DNA of 64,000 nucleotides from JACQGZ01 sp050695215 (GTDB taxonomy: Bacteria > Sysuimicrobiota > Sysuimicrobiia > Sysuimicrobiales > Humicultoraceae): positions 1-64,000 of the forward strand of contig JBOGSD010000068.1 in NCBI GenBank assembly GCA_050695215.1, written 5' to 3'. Positions 42,378 to 51,787 of this stretch are shown piece by piece; position 1 is the stretch's first letter, and every line of letters starts with the position of its first letter. The position numbers and the translations under genes were made by a program. Below the pieces are notes generated by a model, which was not told the origin of the DNA, ran no database searches, and saw nothing but the letters and a program-made list of their open reading frames with translations.

Positions 42378-45049
42378 TGCACTCGCTTCTCTGCCCGTCC
42401 CGCCGGCGGGCGGCGGGACGCCCGGGCGCGGTCGCGCAACTCGGAGAGCCGGTTCAGCGCCTCCAGCGGCGACATCGTCTCGACGGCCATGGCCAGCAGC
42501 TCCTCTTCGAGGGGGGACTCGACGGCCAGCGGGAGCGGCATCTGCCGGGCGGCGCGCGCCCGGCCGGGCAGGGGCGCGGCGGCCTCCTCCTGCGCCGGCG
42601 CCGCGCCGGGTCCGACGGAGAGGGCTTCGAGATGCGCGAGCACCCGGCGGGCCTGGTCGATCACGGCGGCGGGAATCCCCGCGAGGCGGGCCACGTGGAT
42701 GCCGTAGGAGCGATCGGCCGCACCGGGAGAGACGCGATGCAAGAAGACCACCTCCTCCCCCTCTTCGGCGACGAGGACGTTGACGTTGTGGACGCGGGGG
42801 AGCAGGGCGGCCAGTTCGGTGAGTTCGTGGAAGTGCGTGGCGAAGAGGGTGCGCGCCCCGATCGCGTCGTGCAGGTGCTCGACGACCGCCCAGGCCAGGG
42901 CCATCCCGTCGTAGGTGCTGGTGCCGCGCCCGACTTCATCCAGGATGATGAGACTGGCCCGCGTCGCGCTGTGCAGGATCTGCGCCGTCTCCTGCATCTC
43001 CACCAGGAAGGTGCTGCGTCCCGCCGCCGCGTCCTCACTGGCGCCGACGCGCGCAAAGATCCGGTCGGTCACGCCCACCGTCGCGTCCGCCGCAGGGACG
43101 AAGGAGCCGATCTGCGTCATGACGACCAGGATCGCGGCCTGCCGGCAGTAGACGCTCTTGCCGGCCATGTTGGGACCGGTGACGATGACGATGGCCCGGT
43201 CGTCGGCGTCCAGGTCGAAGTCGTTGGGGACGAAGCCTCCGGCCGGCAGCGCCGCTTCCACCACGGGGTGGCGGGCCGCCCGGGCGCGCAGGACCGGTTC
43301 CTCGGTGAGCACCGGGCGGACGAACGCGTGCGCCTCCGCCACCTCGGCGAGGGACGCCAGGACGTCCCACTCGGCCAGCGCCGTCGCGGTCCGCAGGATG
43401 GACCCGGCGTGGCGCGCCACCGCCTCGCGCAGGGCGGCAAACAGCGCCGCCTCCATCTCCTCGGCGCGCTCTTGGGCCCCCAGGATGAGGGCCTCGCGCT
43501 CTTTCATCTCCCCCGTGATGAAGCGCTCCGCCCCCGTCAGCGTCTGCTTGCGCACGTAGTCAGCGGGGACCAGTTTCAGGTTGGGGCGTGAGACTTCGAT
43601 GTAGTACCCGAAGACTTTGTTGAAGCCGACGCGCAGCGATTTGATGCCGGTGCGGGCGCGCTCGGCCCCCTCCAGCGCGGCGATCCATTGCTTCCCGCCC
43701 CGGGCCGCGTCACGCAGCGCATCGAGATCGGGATGGTAGCCGTCTCGGAAGATGCCGCCCTCCCCCGCCGTCGCGGGGGGATCATCGGCGAGGGCGCGGG
43801 CGAGATCGGTGGCGACCTCGTCGTGCGCGTCCACCTGCGCGGTCAGTGTCGCCAGGAGCGGCGCGCCGGCCCCGGCCATCGCCTCCTTGAGGGCGGGGAT
43901 CCGGTCCAGGGAGAGCCGCAGCGCCGCCAGATCGCGAGGCGTCGCCGACCCATGCCCCACCCGGCCGATCATCCGCGCCAGGTCCGAGACCGGCCGCAGC
44001 CCGGCTCGCACGGTCTCCCGCACCGCCGGACGGCGGAGTTCTTCGACCGCATCAAGCCGCGCCGCGATCGCTCCGGCGTCCCGGAGCGGTTGGCTGAGCC
44101 AGGTCGCCAACAACCGGCCGCCCATCGGCGTGAGGGTGCGGTCGAGGAGCGCCAGCAGGGTGTGTTTCGTCGAGCCGTCCCGCAGGTTGCGCAGAATTTC
44201 GAGGTGGCGGCGCGTGCCTTCATCGAGGAGAAGGACGGCCTCGAGCTGGTAGGTGCGCAGTCCGCGCAGGTGGTCCAGCGGGCTGCGCTGCGTCTCTTGC
44301 AGATAAGAGAGGAGCACTCCCGCCGCGGTGACGGCCGTCCCCAGCGCCGCGGCCCCGTACCCGTCGAGGCTGTGCACCCGGAAGTGTTCCAGCAGCGTCC
44401 GCCGCGCCAGGGCGGGATCCCAGCGCCACGCCTCAATCGTCGTGATGGCTGTGGACGCCAGGTGCGCGCGGACGAGCGCCGCCTCCTCGGGCGCGGCGAG
44501 AACCTCCCGGGGCTCCAGGCGTGCGGCTTCCTCCCACAGCGCCGCGCTGTTGTCCTCGGGGACCTCCGTGATCAGGAACTCGCCGGTGGAGAGGTCGCAG
44601 GCAGCCATCCCCCACCGGTCGTCCTGGCGGGCGATGGCGATGAGAAAGGTGGCTCGGGCCGGCAGCAGCGAGGCCTCCATGACCGTCCCCGGCGTAATGA
44701 TGCGGGTGACCTCGCGCCGGAGAAGCCGTCGACCGCCCTGAGCGAGGAGCTCGTGCGCCTGCCCCGGATCCTCGGTCTGGTCGCAGAGCGCCACCCGGTG
44801 GCCGCGCTCGACCAGCCGCGCCACGTACGTCATCGCCGCGTGATGGGGGACGCCGCACATGGGAATGCGCCGCCCCTTGCCCACCTCGCGGGAGGTGAGG
44901 GTGATCTCCAGTTCGCGCGCGGCCACTTCCGCGTCCTCATAGAACAACTCATAGAAATCGCCCAGGCGGAAGAGCAGCAGCGTGTCGGGGTGGCGGGTCT
45001 TCAACTCATGGTATTGTCGCATCATCGGGGTGAGATCGTGGAAGGTCAT
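42374..45049 (-). CDS. mutS: DNA mismatch recognition protein MutS
   Basis: An 891-residue MutS1. The mismatch-wedging Phe-x-Glu motif is in LFRLGDFYELFYED (near residue 32). Connector and lever domains follow, then the ABC-type ATPase with Walker A VTGPNMAGKSVYCRQ and Walker B SLIILDEVGRGTSTYDG. C-terminal helix-turn-helix dimer region present. ATG 45049. First gene of the long co-directional run down to tctAB. Confidence 0.97.
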   Translation of the reverse strand: MTFHDLTPMMRQYHELKTRHPDTLLLFRLGDFYELFYEDAEVAARELEITLTSREVGKGRRIPMCGVPHHAAMTYVARLVERGHRVALCDQTEDPGQAHELLAQGGRRLLRREVTRIITPGTVMEASLLPARATFLIAIARQDDRWGMAACDLSTGEFLITEVPEDNSAALWEEAARLEPREVLAAPEEAALVRAHLASTAITTIEAWRWDPALARRTLLEHFRVHSLDGYGAAALGTAVTAAGVLLSYLQETQRSPLDHLRGLRTYQLEAVLLLDEGTRRHLEILRNLRDGSTKHTLLALLDRTLTPMGGRLLATWLSQPLRDAGAIAARLDAVEELRRPAVRETVRAGLRPVSDLARMIGRVGHGSATPRDLAALRLSLDRIPALKEAMAGAGAPLLATLTAQVDAHDEVATDLARALADDPPATAGEGGIFRDGYHPDLDALRDAARGGKQWIAALEGAERARTGIKSLRVGFNKVFGYYIEVSRPNLKLVPADYVRKQTLTGAERFITGEMKEREALILGAQERAEEMEAALFAALREAVARHAGSILRTATALAEWDVLASLAEVAEAHAFVRPVLTEEPVLRARAARHPVVEAALPAGGFVPNDFDLDADDRAIVIVTGPNMAGKSVYCRQAAILVVMTQIGSFVPAADATVGVTDRIFARVGASEDAAAGRSTFLVEMQETAQILHSATRASLIILDEVGRGTSTYDGMALAWAVVEHLHDAIGARTLFATHFHELTELAALLPRVHNVNVLVAEEGEEVVFLHRVSPGAADRSYGIHVARLAGIPAAVIDQARRVLAHLEALSVGPGAAPAQEEAAAPLPGRARAARQMPLPLAVESPLEEELLAMAVETMSPLEALNRLSELRDRARASRRPPAGRAEKRVQ

Positions 45050-45173
45050 CCAGCGCAGCCCTCGCGGTTGTGGCTGTTCTGGTCAGGACCGAGGAATCCT
45101 GCCCCTCCATGGCGAATAATGAGAGTTGGAGCGGCCCCGAACGCCCCCACATCATCCTCCTTCGAGGTGCATC

Positions 45174-45728
45174 ATGCGACTCTTCGTCGTTGCGCTGCTC
45201 GTCGCCCTCGCCACCCCGCTCGCCGCCGCCCCTTCCTCCGGGGGAGTCACTCCCGCCCCCGATCCGGCGGTGGCCGTCCTGGCCCGTCTCTCCGGCAAGG
45301 ACTTTGACGTCGCCTACATGCGCCTGGTCGTCCCCGCTCATGAAGAGGCGGTCGAGGTGGCCATGGCCGCCACCTTGTGGGCCGATCATACAGATCTGCT
45401 GAAGTGGAACCAGCGAATGATCGAGCGCAAGAACGCGCAGGTGCGCCAGATGCTCACGCTGCTCGGCAGCGTGGGAGCAGGACCGACGCAGCGCTACGCC
45501 GGCGTCGCCACGCCGACGGTGAAGAAAGTGCGCGCGCTGCGCGGCGGCGCGCTGGAACGCACCTACATGACCTATCTGATCACCCACTTCGACCGCAATG
45601 TTGCCTTCTCGCGGATGGCCGCGGGCAAAGGCAGCCCCGGAGTGAAGGCTCTTGGTGCGGCCATCGTCCAGGTGGAAGCGGGCGAAGCCACCATGCTCCG
45701 CGGCTGGATGAAGAAGTGGTATCCGTAG
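45174..45728 (+). CDS. Exported DUF305-like protein
   Basis: A 184-residue protein with a signal peptide (LFVVALLVALATPLAAAPSS). The mature part has DFDVAYMRLVVPAHEEAVEVAMAA and a second half with similar helical text (ITHFDRNVAFSRMAAG, AAIVQVEAGEATMLRGWM), resembling DUF305 (ferritin-like helical bundle with M-x-x-x-H pattern). The usual HH pair is only partly kept. ATG 45174 is chosen for the signal peptide. It is divergent from mutS. Function unknown. Confidence 0.68.
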   Translation: MRLFVVALLVALATPLAAAPSSGGVTPAPDPAVAVLARLSGKDFDVAYMRLVVPAHEEAVEVAMAATLWADHTDLLKWNQRMIERKNAQVRQMLTLLGSVGAGPTQRYAGVATPTVKKVRALRGGALERTYMTYLITHFDRNVAFSRMAAGKGSPGVKALGAAIVQVEAGEATMLRGWMKKWYP

Positions 45729-45735
45729 CAGCCTT

Positions 45736-46347
45736 CTAGCGGCGGCGCAGGCGCCCCAGCAGCTCGCGTCCCCGGCGGGGTGTGATGGAATGGGGCGCCG
45801 GGGCCAGCCGGATGATCTCAAAGAGGCCCCCAAAGAGCGCGCGGATCTCTTCCTCCGAAACCGCAAAGGGCGGCCCCTCCGGCGGGTAGCCTGGGGGCAG
45901 GACCGGAAAGAAGAGCGCCAGCACCTCCCCCCCAGGGCGCAGCACGCCGGCGAGCACCTCGACGTACTCGCCACGGCGCGCCGGGCTGATCGCACAGAAG
46001 CACGTGTACTCCAGCGCATAGTCGAAGACTGCGGGAAAGCGGCCCGGAAGGGAAAAGAGGTCGGCCTGGAGGAAGGTGCAGGCCGCCCCCTCAGCCGCGG
46101 CCAGGGCGCGCGCGGCCCTCACCGCCGAGGGGGCATGATCGACGCCGGTCACGTCAAAGCCGGCCCGCGCAAAGAGCACGGCGTCATAGCCGCGGCCGCA
46201 GCCGGGGACCACCATCCGTCCCGGCGCGGGAGCGTCCGGGCCGGCCAGCAGATGGACGAACGACGGGGTGGGGCCGCCGAGGTCCCAGGCCGCGGTGCCC
46301 TGCCGGTACTGCGTCTCCCAGAACTCGGCGCGATCGACGTCCGTCAT
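45736..46347 (-). CDS. TPMT-family SAM-dependent methyltransferase
   Basis: A 203-residue thiopurine-methyltransferase-like protein. FWETQYRQGTAAWDLGGPTP is the family's N-terminal signature; MVVPGCGRGYDAVLFARAG is SAM motif I; DYALEYTCFCAISP matches the substrate-side loop; LFFPVLPPGYPPEGPPF follows. Relatives methylate thiols, selenium, tellurium or halides. The closeness of selA, selB and tRNA-Sec is suggestive only. Confidence 0.85.
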   Translation of the reverse strand: MTDVDRAEFWETQYRQGTAAWDLGGPTPSFVHLLAGPDAPAPGRMVVPGCGRGYDAVLFARAGFDVTGVDHAPSAVRAARALAAAEGAACTFLQADLFSLPGRFPAVFDYALEYTCFCAISPARRGEYVEVLAGVLRPGGEVLALFFPVLPPGYPPEGPPFAVSEEEIRALFGGLFEIIRLAPAPHSITPRRGRELLGRLRRR

Positions 46348-46412
46348 AGCGGGAACGGCGTCAGTATAGCCGGAATGATCTGAGCGGAAAGTACGAAAAG
46401 GGGGAGTGGGAC

Positions 46413-46856
46413 GTGAGACTGAAGATCGCGGCCCTCGTTCTGGCGGCCCTATTGCTGGGCGGCGCGGTCGGGGCCTACGCGCAGGACGTCATCACCATCA
46501 TCAAGACCGTCGGCATCGGGGTAGCGGTGCGGACCTTCGCGCCGCAGATCAACACCTTCATCAATAACCTGCTGCAGGCGCGGGACGCGGAGACGAAGGA
46601 GACGACCAAGGTCGTGCCGATTCTCTCCATCTCCATCGGCATCGGGACGCCGGGGCGGGCCACCATCGGCGCGGCGCAGGTGGCGGGGCCGAAGTCGGCG
46701 GTGGCGCGCACCCAGGCCGTCGCCGCCATCGACGCCAACTTCTCGGGCGTCTGGCAGATCCGCGCCCTCATCCCGGTGGACAGTCTGGAACCGTGGAAGC
46801 GGCTGCGCCGCGTGGTCGGCGTGGGCGTCTCCGCCATCATCGACGTCCGCATCTAG
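46413..46856 (+). CDS. Small exported protein, unknown function
   Basis: A 147-residue protein with a signal peptide (IAALVLAALLLGGAVGAYAQ). The mature part is a predicted alpha-beta protein (TVGIGVAVRTFAPQINTFINN, VGVGVSAIIDVRI). No family recognised. GTG 46413 has AAGGGGGAG upstream. A hairpin follows at 46919. Confidence 0.65.
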   Translation: MRLKIAALVLAALLLGGAVGAYAQDVITIIKTVGIGVAVRTFAPQINTFINNLLQARDAETKETTKVVPILSISIGIGTPGRATIGAAQVAGPKSAVARTQAVAAIDANFSGVWQIRALIPVDSLEPWKRLRRVVGVGVSAIIDVRI

Positions 46857-46918
46857 TCCCACGGCCGTCCGCATCGAGTTCCGCAGTCGGGCTTCTAGGG
46901 TGGAGTCCCAGCCTGTCA

Positions 46919-46951
46919 CGGCTTTCCTTCGGGAAGGTCGTCACGGGTTTT
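46919..46951. terminator. Hairpin with TTCG tetraloop, possible terminator
   Basis: A 9-bp stem (CGGCTTTCC with GGAAGGTCG, two wobble pairs) around TTCG (46919-46940), then GGGTTTTC six bases later on the plus strand. On the minus strand it lies just after tRNA-Sec, so it could end either transcript. Confidence 0.4.
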
Positions 46952-46955
46952 CTGG

Positions 46956-47050
46956 TGGCGGAGGGCCCTGGGAATCGAACCCAGCGCGGAACCCGAGGCC
47001 CCGCCACCGGTTTTGAAGACCGGGACCCGCACCAGCGGACACTGCCCTCC
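46956..47050 (-). tRNA. selC: tRNA-Sec(TCA), selenocysteine tRNA
   Basis: A 95-nt tRNA. Acceptor GGAGGGC pairs with GCCCTCC; the anticodon loop CTTCAAA sits between CCGGT and ACCGG, giving anticodon TCA which reads UGA; a long variable arm, T-loop TTCGATT, discriminator G and encoded CCA complete it. The long extra arm and TCA anticodon identify tRNA-Sec. selB and selA lie 1.3 kb away on the same strand. Confidence 0.94.
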
Positions 47051-47143
47051 GCATCGCTCAAGCAGTCTTATCCTGAGAGGTATGCTATCATGAGCGCAAA
47101 GACCGGCGCGGGCCGTCATTCACGCCACGTTTCGGAGGACTCC

Positions 47144-48334
47144 ATGCGCCCTGCCGTCCTGCTCCTCGCCGCGCTGTTGGCGATCGTCCTCACTTTCCCC
47201 GGCTTCACCGCTCCGATTCCCTGTCCCGTCATCGAAGGCGTCGGGGTGGGCGCCGTGCGTATCGGCATGTCCGCCGCCGAGGGCCTCCGCCTGGCCGGTA
47301 CGCCCGCCGGACGAGTCACGGGGACGCGGGCCCAGGAGACCGTTTACCTTTTTGCCACCACGCTGGCGCAGATCACGGTCGAAGGGGGCTTGGTCAGCCG
47401 CATCGCCACGCGCCATCCTACCTGCGTGACCGCCCAGGGGGTACGCATCGGCGACAGTGAAGCGCGGATGCGCGTCGTCTACGAGCGCGCTCCCGGTAGC
47501 CTGCGGGGGCGGGCGGGCGCGGTCACCCGATACGTGTTTCCGTTCACCGGCATCGAATTCATCCTCACCGACGGACGCGTGACCCTGATCGAGGTCTTCC
47601 GGCCCGACGCGCTTCCCGCCCGCGGGACGCCGACCCCAGCGGCGGCGGGAGGCGAGTCCACGGTCGTCTTTCGATCGCTGGCCGGCCGCGCCGACGGGAC
47701 GAGTTTTGTGGTCACGGGGTCGGTCGCCAACGCGGGCGCTCCCCTCGCCCTGTTCGTCCAGGTGATCCTGCTCGGACCGGAAGGCCGGCAGGTTGGAGAA
47801 GGCACGGCCACGCTGGTGCCCAACCCGGTCGGCGGGGGTCGCGCCGGATCCTTCGAAGTGCGCCTGCCTCTCGACGAGATCGTCACCCGCTTCGTGGTCA
47901 TCGTACGGCCGATGAACCGGCCCGCCACCGCGCTGGCGGAGACGTCGCAGGAGGTCAAGGACGCGGGGCAGTTCGCCGACGTCGTCATCGAACGCCTGCT
48001 GGAGGTGACGGTGCTGGGGGCGACCCTGGAGCGGGCCAGCGGAACCCACGCCGCGGTGACCAACCGGAGCTCGCTCAAGATCACCGGGCTGGTCATCGAG
48101 ATCGAGATGCGCCGTGTTTGCCGGGTGACGCCGGTCGGTAGCACACTGCCCCAGGTGCCCACGACCTTTACCGACATCCGCAAGGGGACGGTGCGGATCG
48201 GCGAGCTCGCCCCGAACGCCCGCGTCGAGGTGCCTATCGACCTCTCCGCGACCGGGCCATGCCTGGGCGCCGGCGCTGAGTGGCAGGCCTCTTGGAAAGT
48301 CCTCTCGGCCAAGGTGGAAGAGGAAAAGAAGTAG
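47144..48334 (+). CDS. Exported protein with N-terminal BamE-like motif and Ig-like region
   Basis: A 396-residue protein. Signal peptide (PAVLLLAALLAIVLTFPGFTAP), then EGVGVGAVRIGMSAAEGLRL and a second related turn, AQGVRIGDSEARMRVV, then HYP-like beta regions. The first motif matches the C-terminal repeats of the response regulator at 4914. The C-terminal half (about 190-390) looks like two beta-sandwich domains (SFVVTGSVANAGAPLALFVQ and VTNRSSLKITGLVIEIEM). GGAGG lies upstream of ATG 47144. Envelope role inferred; no family name assigned. Confidence 0.72.
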   Translation: MRPAVLLLAALLAIVLTFPGFTAPIPCPVIEGVGVGAVRIGMSAAEGLRLAGTPAGRVTGTRAQETVYLFATTLAQITVEGGLVSRIATRHPTCVTAQGVRIGDSEARMRVVYERAPGSLRGRAGAVTRYVFPFTGIEFILTDGRVTLIEVFRPDALPARGTPTPAAAGGESTVVFRSLAGRADGTSFVVTGSVANAGAPLALFVQVILLGPEGRQVGEGTATLVPNPVGGGRAGSFEVRLPLDEIVTRFVVIVRPMNRPATALAETSQEVKDAGQFADVVIERLLEVTVLGATLERASGTHAAVTNRSSLKITGLVIEIEMRRVCRVTPVGSTLPQVPTTFTDIRKGTVRIGELAPNARVEVPIDLSATGPCLGAGAEWQASWKVLSAKVEEEKK

Positions 48335-48338
48335 CGGG

Positions 48339-50345
48339 TTACTGAGCGCGCGGCGTGGCCGGTGGGGTCTCCCCGGCGCGAACGGCGAGGACCCGCCGGT
48401 CTCCTACCCGGCGGGTCAGGCGAACGCCGTCAAAATATTCGAGGAGCGCTAGCGCATATTTCCGGCTTGTCCCCAGCCCATCGCGCAGCGCCGCCACGGT
48501 AATCTCTCCGGCGCGGTCAATGTGGGCGACGATCCTCTCCCTGATCTCTTCGAGCACCGCCGCGGCATAGTAGATGCCGGGCGCCACTTCGATGAGCGTC
48601 CCTTCTTCCTGCAGGGATTGGGCCGCGATGTGGAAGGCCGAGGGCTCGCCCCGCGGGCCGTGCGGGCCCCCTCCCGTTTGGCCGGCCGGGTGCGTCTCCA
48701 CCTCCGCCAGTCCCGGCGGAGCGAAGCGCCCATCGGTCATCGCCGCCAGCAGGATCTCCCGCCACCGCCCCTCCTCGGGGGCATACCGGGGGCCCCATCC
48801 GGAGAGGTGGACGAATCCCCGCGTTATACCGATGACCCCGGATGCTAAGAACCGGTCCAGCACCGCGCCGGCCAGACGATCGTCGGCCTCAGCCAGCACC
48901 CGCCGCCTCACCTCTTCCCGCGGCAGGCCGAGGCGCCAGGGCCTGCCTCGATGGGTCTCCTCCAGCAGCCGGACCAGACGCTCCCTGGCTCCCTCCACGA
49001 CCTCGTGCGCCAGCAGCCGGCCGCCGATCAGGAGGAGGTCGCCCGACGCCACCAGGGTCCGCAGCCTCTCGGCCAGCGTTGCGGCGGATTCGGCCAGGAC
49101 GGAAGTGAGAGTCTCAGGCGTGGTCCCGGCCAGCCCGCGAGCCGAGACGGCCTGCCGCAGCACCGCCTCCGGAGGCGCGCCGGCCAGCGCCGCCACCGTC
49201 TGCGCGGAGGCCGCCCCGCGCCGGCGCCGCGGCGGATCGGCCGCGAGGACCTCTCCGCCTCCCAGCGTGGTCAGCGGCGAGTAGCGTCGCAGCACGAAGC
49301 GGTCGCCCCGCGCCGCCACCACCGGCCGCTCAAAGCGCAGCTGCGCAGGGGCCTCCTCGCCAGGGGCGAGGAGGTCGCGGTCCAGCAGGGCGATGCGGCA
49401 GAGCGCTTCGTCGGTCCCGAGATAGAAGCGCAGCCGGGCCAGATGCGCCAGCGGCGGGGCACCCGCCAGCAGCGCCACGCGCACGTCCAGCAGGGACGCG
49501 GGGCGCAAGGTTGCGGGCGTCGCCAGCACCGCACCTCGGGCCAGCGCCTCGCGCTCGGCGCCCACCAGGTTGAGCGCGGCCCGCGAGCCGGCCAGGACTT
49601 CATCCACCCGCGTCCCGTGCCGCTGGATCTGGCGCACCCGGGCGGCCTCGCCGCCGGGGAGAACCGCCAGCGCGTCGCCGGTGCGGATGCGGCCGCTCCA
49701 GAGCGTCCCCGTGACGACGGTGCCGAACCCGGTCATGGTGAAGACCCGGTCGACGGGAAGGCGCACCGGACCCTCGGCGGACCGGGCCGTCAGGGTGTCG
49801 AGGCTGTGTCCGATCGCCCCCACCAGGTGGTCCAGGCCGGCGCCGGTCCGGGCGGAGACCCGGACGATCTGGGCGCCGTCGAGAAACGTCCCGGCCGAGA
49901 GGTGGCGCAAGTCCTCCTCGACCAGGGCCAGCCATTCCGCGTCGTCCACAAGATCGATCTTGGAGAGGACGATCAGTCCGCCGCGCGGGCGGAGAAACCG
50001 CAGGATGTCCAGGTGCTCCCGAGTCTGCGGCATGATCCCCTCGTCCGCCGCCACCACCAGAAGCACGAGGTCCATCCCGCCTGCTCCGGCCAGCATGGTG
50101 CGGATCAACCGCTCGTGGCCGGGTACGTCGACGATCCCGGCGCGCCGCCCGCCGGGGAGGTCGAGGTGAGCGAAGCCGAGGTCGATCGTCATCCCGCGCC
50201 GCTTCTCTTCATCCAGCCGGTCGGGGTCGATACCCGTGAGGGCCCGGACGAGGGCGCTCTTGCCGTGGTCGATGTGCCCCGCCGTGCCGATAACGTAGGC
50301 GGCGGGGGAGTCCGAGACGCCGGTTGGATCTGTCCCGATGCTCAC
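48339..50345 (-). CDS. selB: Selenocysteine-specific elongation factor SelB
   Basis: About 668 residues. The GTPase domain opens with AYVIGTAGHIDHGKSALV (G1); G3 is DVPGHERLI, followed by MDLVLLVVAADEGIMPQTREHL; G4 is SKIDLVDD. EF-Tu-like domains II and III (FTMTGFGTVVTGTLWSG) follow, then C-terminal winged-helix domains that bind the SECIS element. GTG 50345 overlaps the selA stop (GTGA), so the two are coupled; the frame extends upstream as antisense noise. Delivers Sec-tRNA to UGA. Confidence 0.94.
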   Translation of the reverse strand: MSIGTDPTGVSDSPAAYVIGTAGHIDHGKSALVRALTGIDPDRLDEEKRRGMTIDLGFAHLDLPGGRRAGIVDVPGHERLIRTMLAGAGGMDLVLLVVAADEGIMPQTREHLDILRFLRPRGGLIVLSKIDLVDDAEWLALVEEDLRHLSAGTFLDGAQIVRVSARTGAGLDHLVGAIGHSLDTLTARSAEGPVRLPVDRVFTMTGFGTVVTGTLWSGRIRTGDALAVLPGGEAARVRQIQRHGTRVDEVLAGSRAALNLVGAEREALARGAVLATPATLRPASLLDVRVALLAGAPPLAHLARLRFYLGTDEALCRIALLDRDLLAPGEEAPAQLRFERPVVAARGDRFVLRRYSPLTTLGGGEVLAADPPRRRRGAASAQTVAALAGAPPEAVLRQAVSARGLAGTTPETLTSVLAESAATLAERLRTLVASGDLLLIGGRLLAHEVVEGARERLVRLLEETHRGRPWRLGLPREEVRRRVLAEADDRLAGAVLDRFLASGVIGITRGFVHLSGWGPRYAPEEGRWREILLAAMTDGRFAPPGLAEVETHPAGQTGGGPHGPRGEPSAFHIAAQSLQEEGTLIEVAPGIYYAAAVLEEIRERIVAHIDRAGEITVAALRDGLGTSRKYALALLEYFDGVRLTRRVGDRRVLAVRAGETPPATPRAQ

Positions 50346-51778
50346 CGCAGCGCGGAGAAGGCCGCGACGACGGCCTCGACGTCGTCCGGCGAAAGCGTCC
50401 GTAGATTCAGCAGGAGAGCTTCGTCCTGAATGCGCGCGATCACCGGCGGACGAGCCTGGCGGAGCTGCGCCGCCCAGGCCTCCGCTCCGGCTCGGCGGGG
50501 ACGCACCCGCACTGCCGACGACGACAGGCCGGCCTCGGGGAGCGCTCCTCCCCCCACCTGTGCCTCGGCGCCGACGACGGCCACCTCCGCGCCTTCTCCG
50601 AGTCGCTCTCTCAGGCGGTCCGCGAGCCGCTGCGCTCGCGCCTCCAATTCCTCGGGGCCGGCCGCCAGCATCTGCAGAATGGGAATCTGCGCCCACGCCT
50701 CTCCGGGCGTCAGGTAATGGCGCAGCGTCGCCGCCAATGCGGCCAGGTCGAGCCGGTCGATGCGGAGCGCCCGCGCCAGGGGATGACCGCGGCAGCGGCT
50801 GACCGCCTCCTTCGTCCCTACCAGCAGGCCGGCCTGCGGGCCCCCCGCCAGCTTGTCTCCACTGAAGGTTACCAGCGCGGCGCCGGCGGTGACCGCGTCC
50901 TGCACCGTCGGCTCGCGCGGAAGGCCCCGCTCGGCCAGGTCCACCAGCGCGCCGCTGCCCAGGTCATACATGACGGGGATGCTGCGGCCGGCGGCCAGCG
51001 CCACCAGCTCGGGCACCGGCACCTCGTGGACGAACCCCGACATGGCGAAGTTGCTGCGGTGCACCTTCAGCACCAGCGCGGTCTGCGGCGTTAATGCCCG
51101 TTCATAGTCGGCCAGGTGGGTGCGGTTGGTGGTGCCCACCTCTACCAGCCGAGCGCCGCTTTGGGCCATCACCTCCGGCATGCGAAAGGAGCCGCCAATC
51201 TCCACGAGCTCGCCCCGTGAGACGATGACCTCGCGTCCCGCCGCGAGGGCGGCGAGACCGAGGAGGACTGCCGCCGCGTTGTTATTGACGGCCAGAGCGG
51301 CCTCTGCACCGCTGATCTCTTCCAGCAGCGTCTCGACGTGCGCCTGCCGCGATCCCCGGTCGCCGGTTTCGGGATCGATCTCCAGGAAGGTATAGCCGGT
51401 CAGCGCCGCCCGCACCGCCTCCTGGGCGGCCGCACTGAGCGGTGCTCTTCCTAGGTTGGTGTGAATGAGGATGCCGGTGGCGTTGACCGCGCGCACCAGT
51501 GAGGGATGGCCATACCAGGCGAGGAGGCGGGCGCTGTCGGCGAGGACCTGCTCCGGAGCCCATCCGGCCGGAGCCGTCCCCTCGATTAGCCCGCTTCGGG
51601 CCTCCTTCAGCAGCCGGCTCCTCGCCGTCTCCAGCGCCTGGCGGACGAAGCGGGCGGCCAGCGGTCGTGGAATACCGTCAAGACGACCGGAGCCTTCCAG
51701 CTGCGAAAGCACGCGCTCTACCGAGGGGAGCTGACGAAGCCGCACATCACGCGGGTCAGGAGGGTCGGTCACCCCCAC
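50342..51778 (-). CDS. selA: L-seryl-tRNA(Sec) selenium transferase SelA
   Basis: A 478-residue PLP enzyme that converts Ser-tRNA-Sec to Sec-tRNA-Sec using selenophosphate. RQLPSVERVL at the N-terminus, INATGILIHTNLGRAPLS, the PLP Lys in TFSGDKLAGGPQAGLLVG and IARIQDEALLLNLRTL are all typical. GTG 51778 with GGAGGAGGAG upstream. selD is not in the window. Confidence 0.95.
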   Translation of the reverse strand: MGVTDPPDPRDVRLRQLPSVERVLSQLEGSGRLDGIPRPLAARFVRQALETARSRLLKEARSGLIEGTAPAGWAPEQVLADSARLLAWYGHPSLVRAVNATGILIHTNLGRAPLSAAAQEAVRAALTGYTFLEIDPETGDRGSRQAHVETLLEEISGAEAALAVNNNAAAVLLGLAALAAGREVIVSRGELVEIGGSFRMPEVMAQSGARLVEVGTTNRTHLADYERALTPQTALVLKVHRSNFAMSGFVHEVPVPELVALAAGRSIPVMYDLGSGALVDLAERGLPREPTVQDAVTAGAALVTFSGDKLAGGPQAGLLVGTKEAVSRCRGHPLARALRIDRLDLAALAATLRHYLTPGEAWAQIPILQMLAAGPEELEARAQRLADRLRERLGEGAEVAVVGAEAQVGGGALPEAGLSSSAVRVRPRRAGAEAWAAQLRQARPPVIARIQDEALLLNLRTLSPDDVEAVVAAFSALR

Positions 51779-51787
51779 TCCTCCTCC

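Noticed and set aside
39684..42707. Plus-strand open frame of about 1000 codons
   Set aside because: It lies antisense to mutL and miaA, has no recognisable domain and is the expected high-GC shadow of real genes.
48339..50696. Longer SelB with a 120-residue Arg/Gly-rich N-terminus
   Set aside because: The extra part is antisense-free but overlaps selA in another frame and lacks any SelB-like text before the GTP-binding motif.
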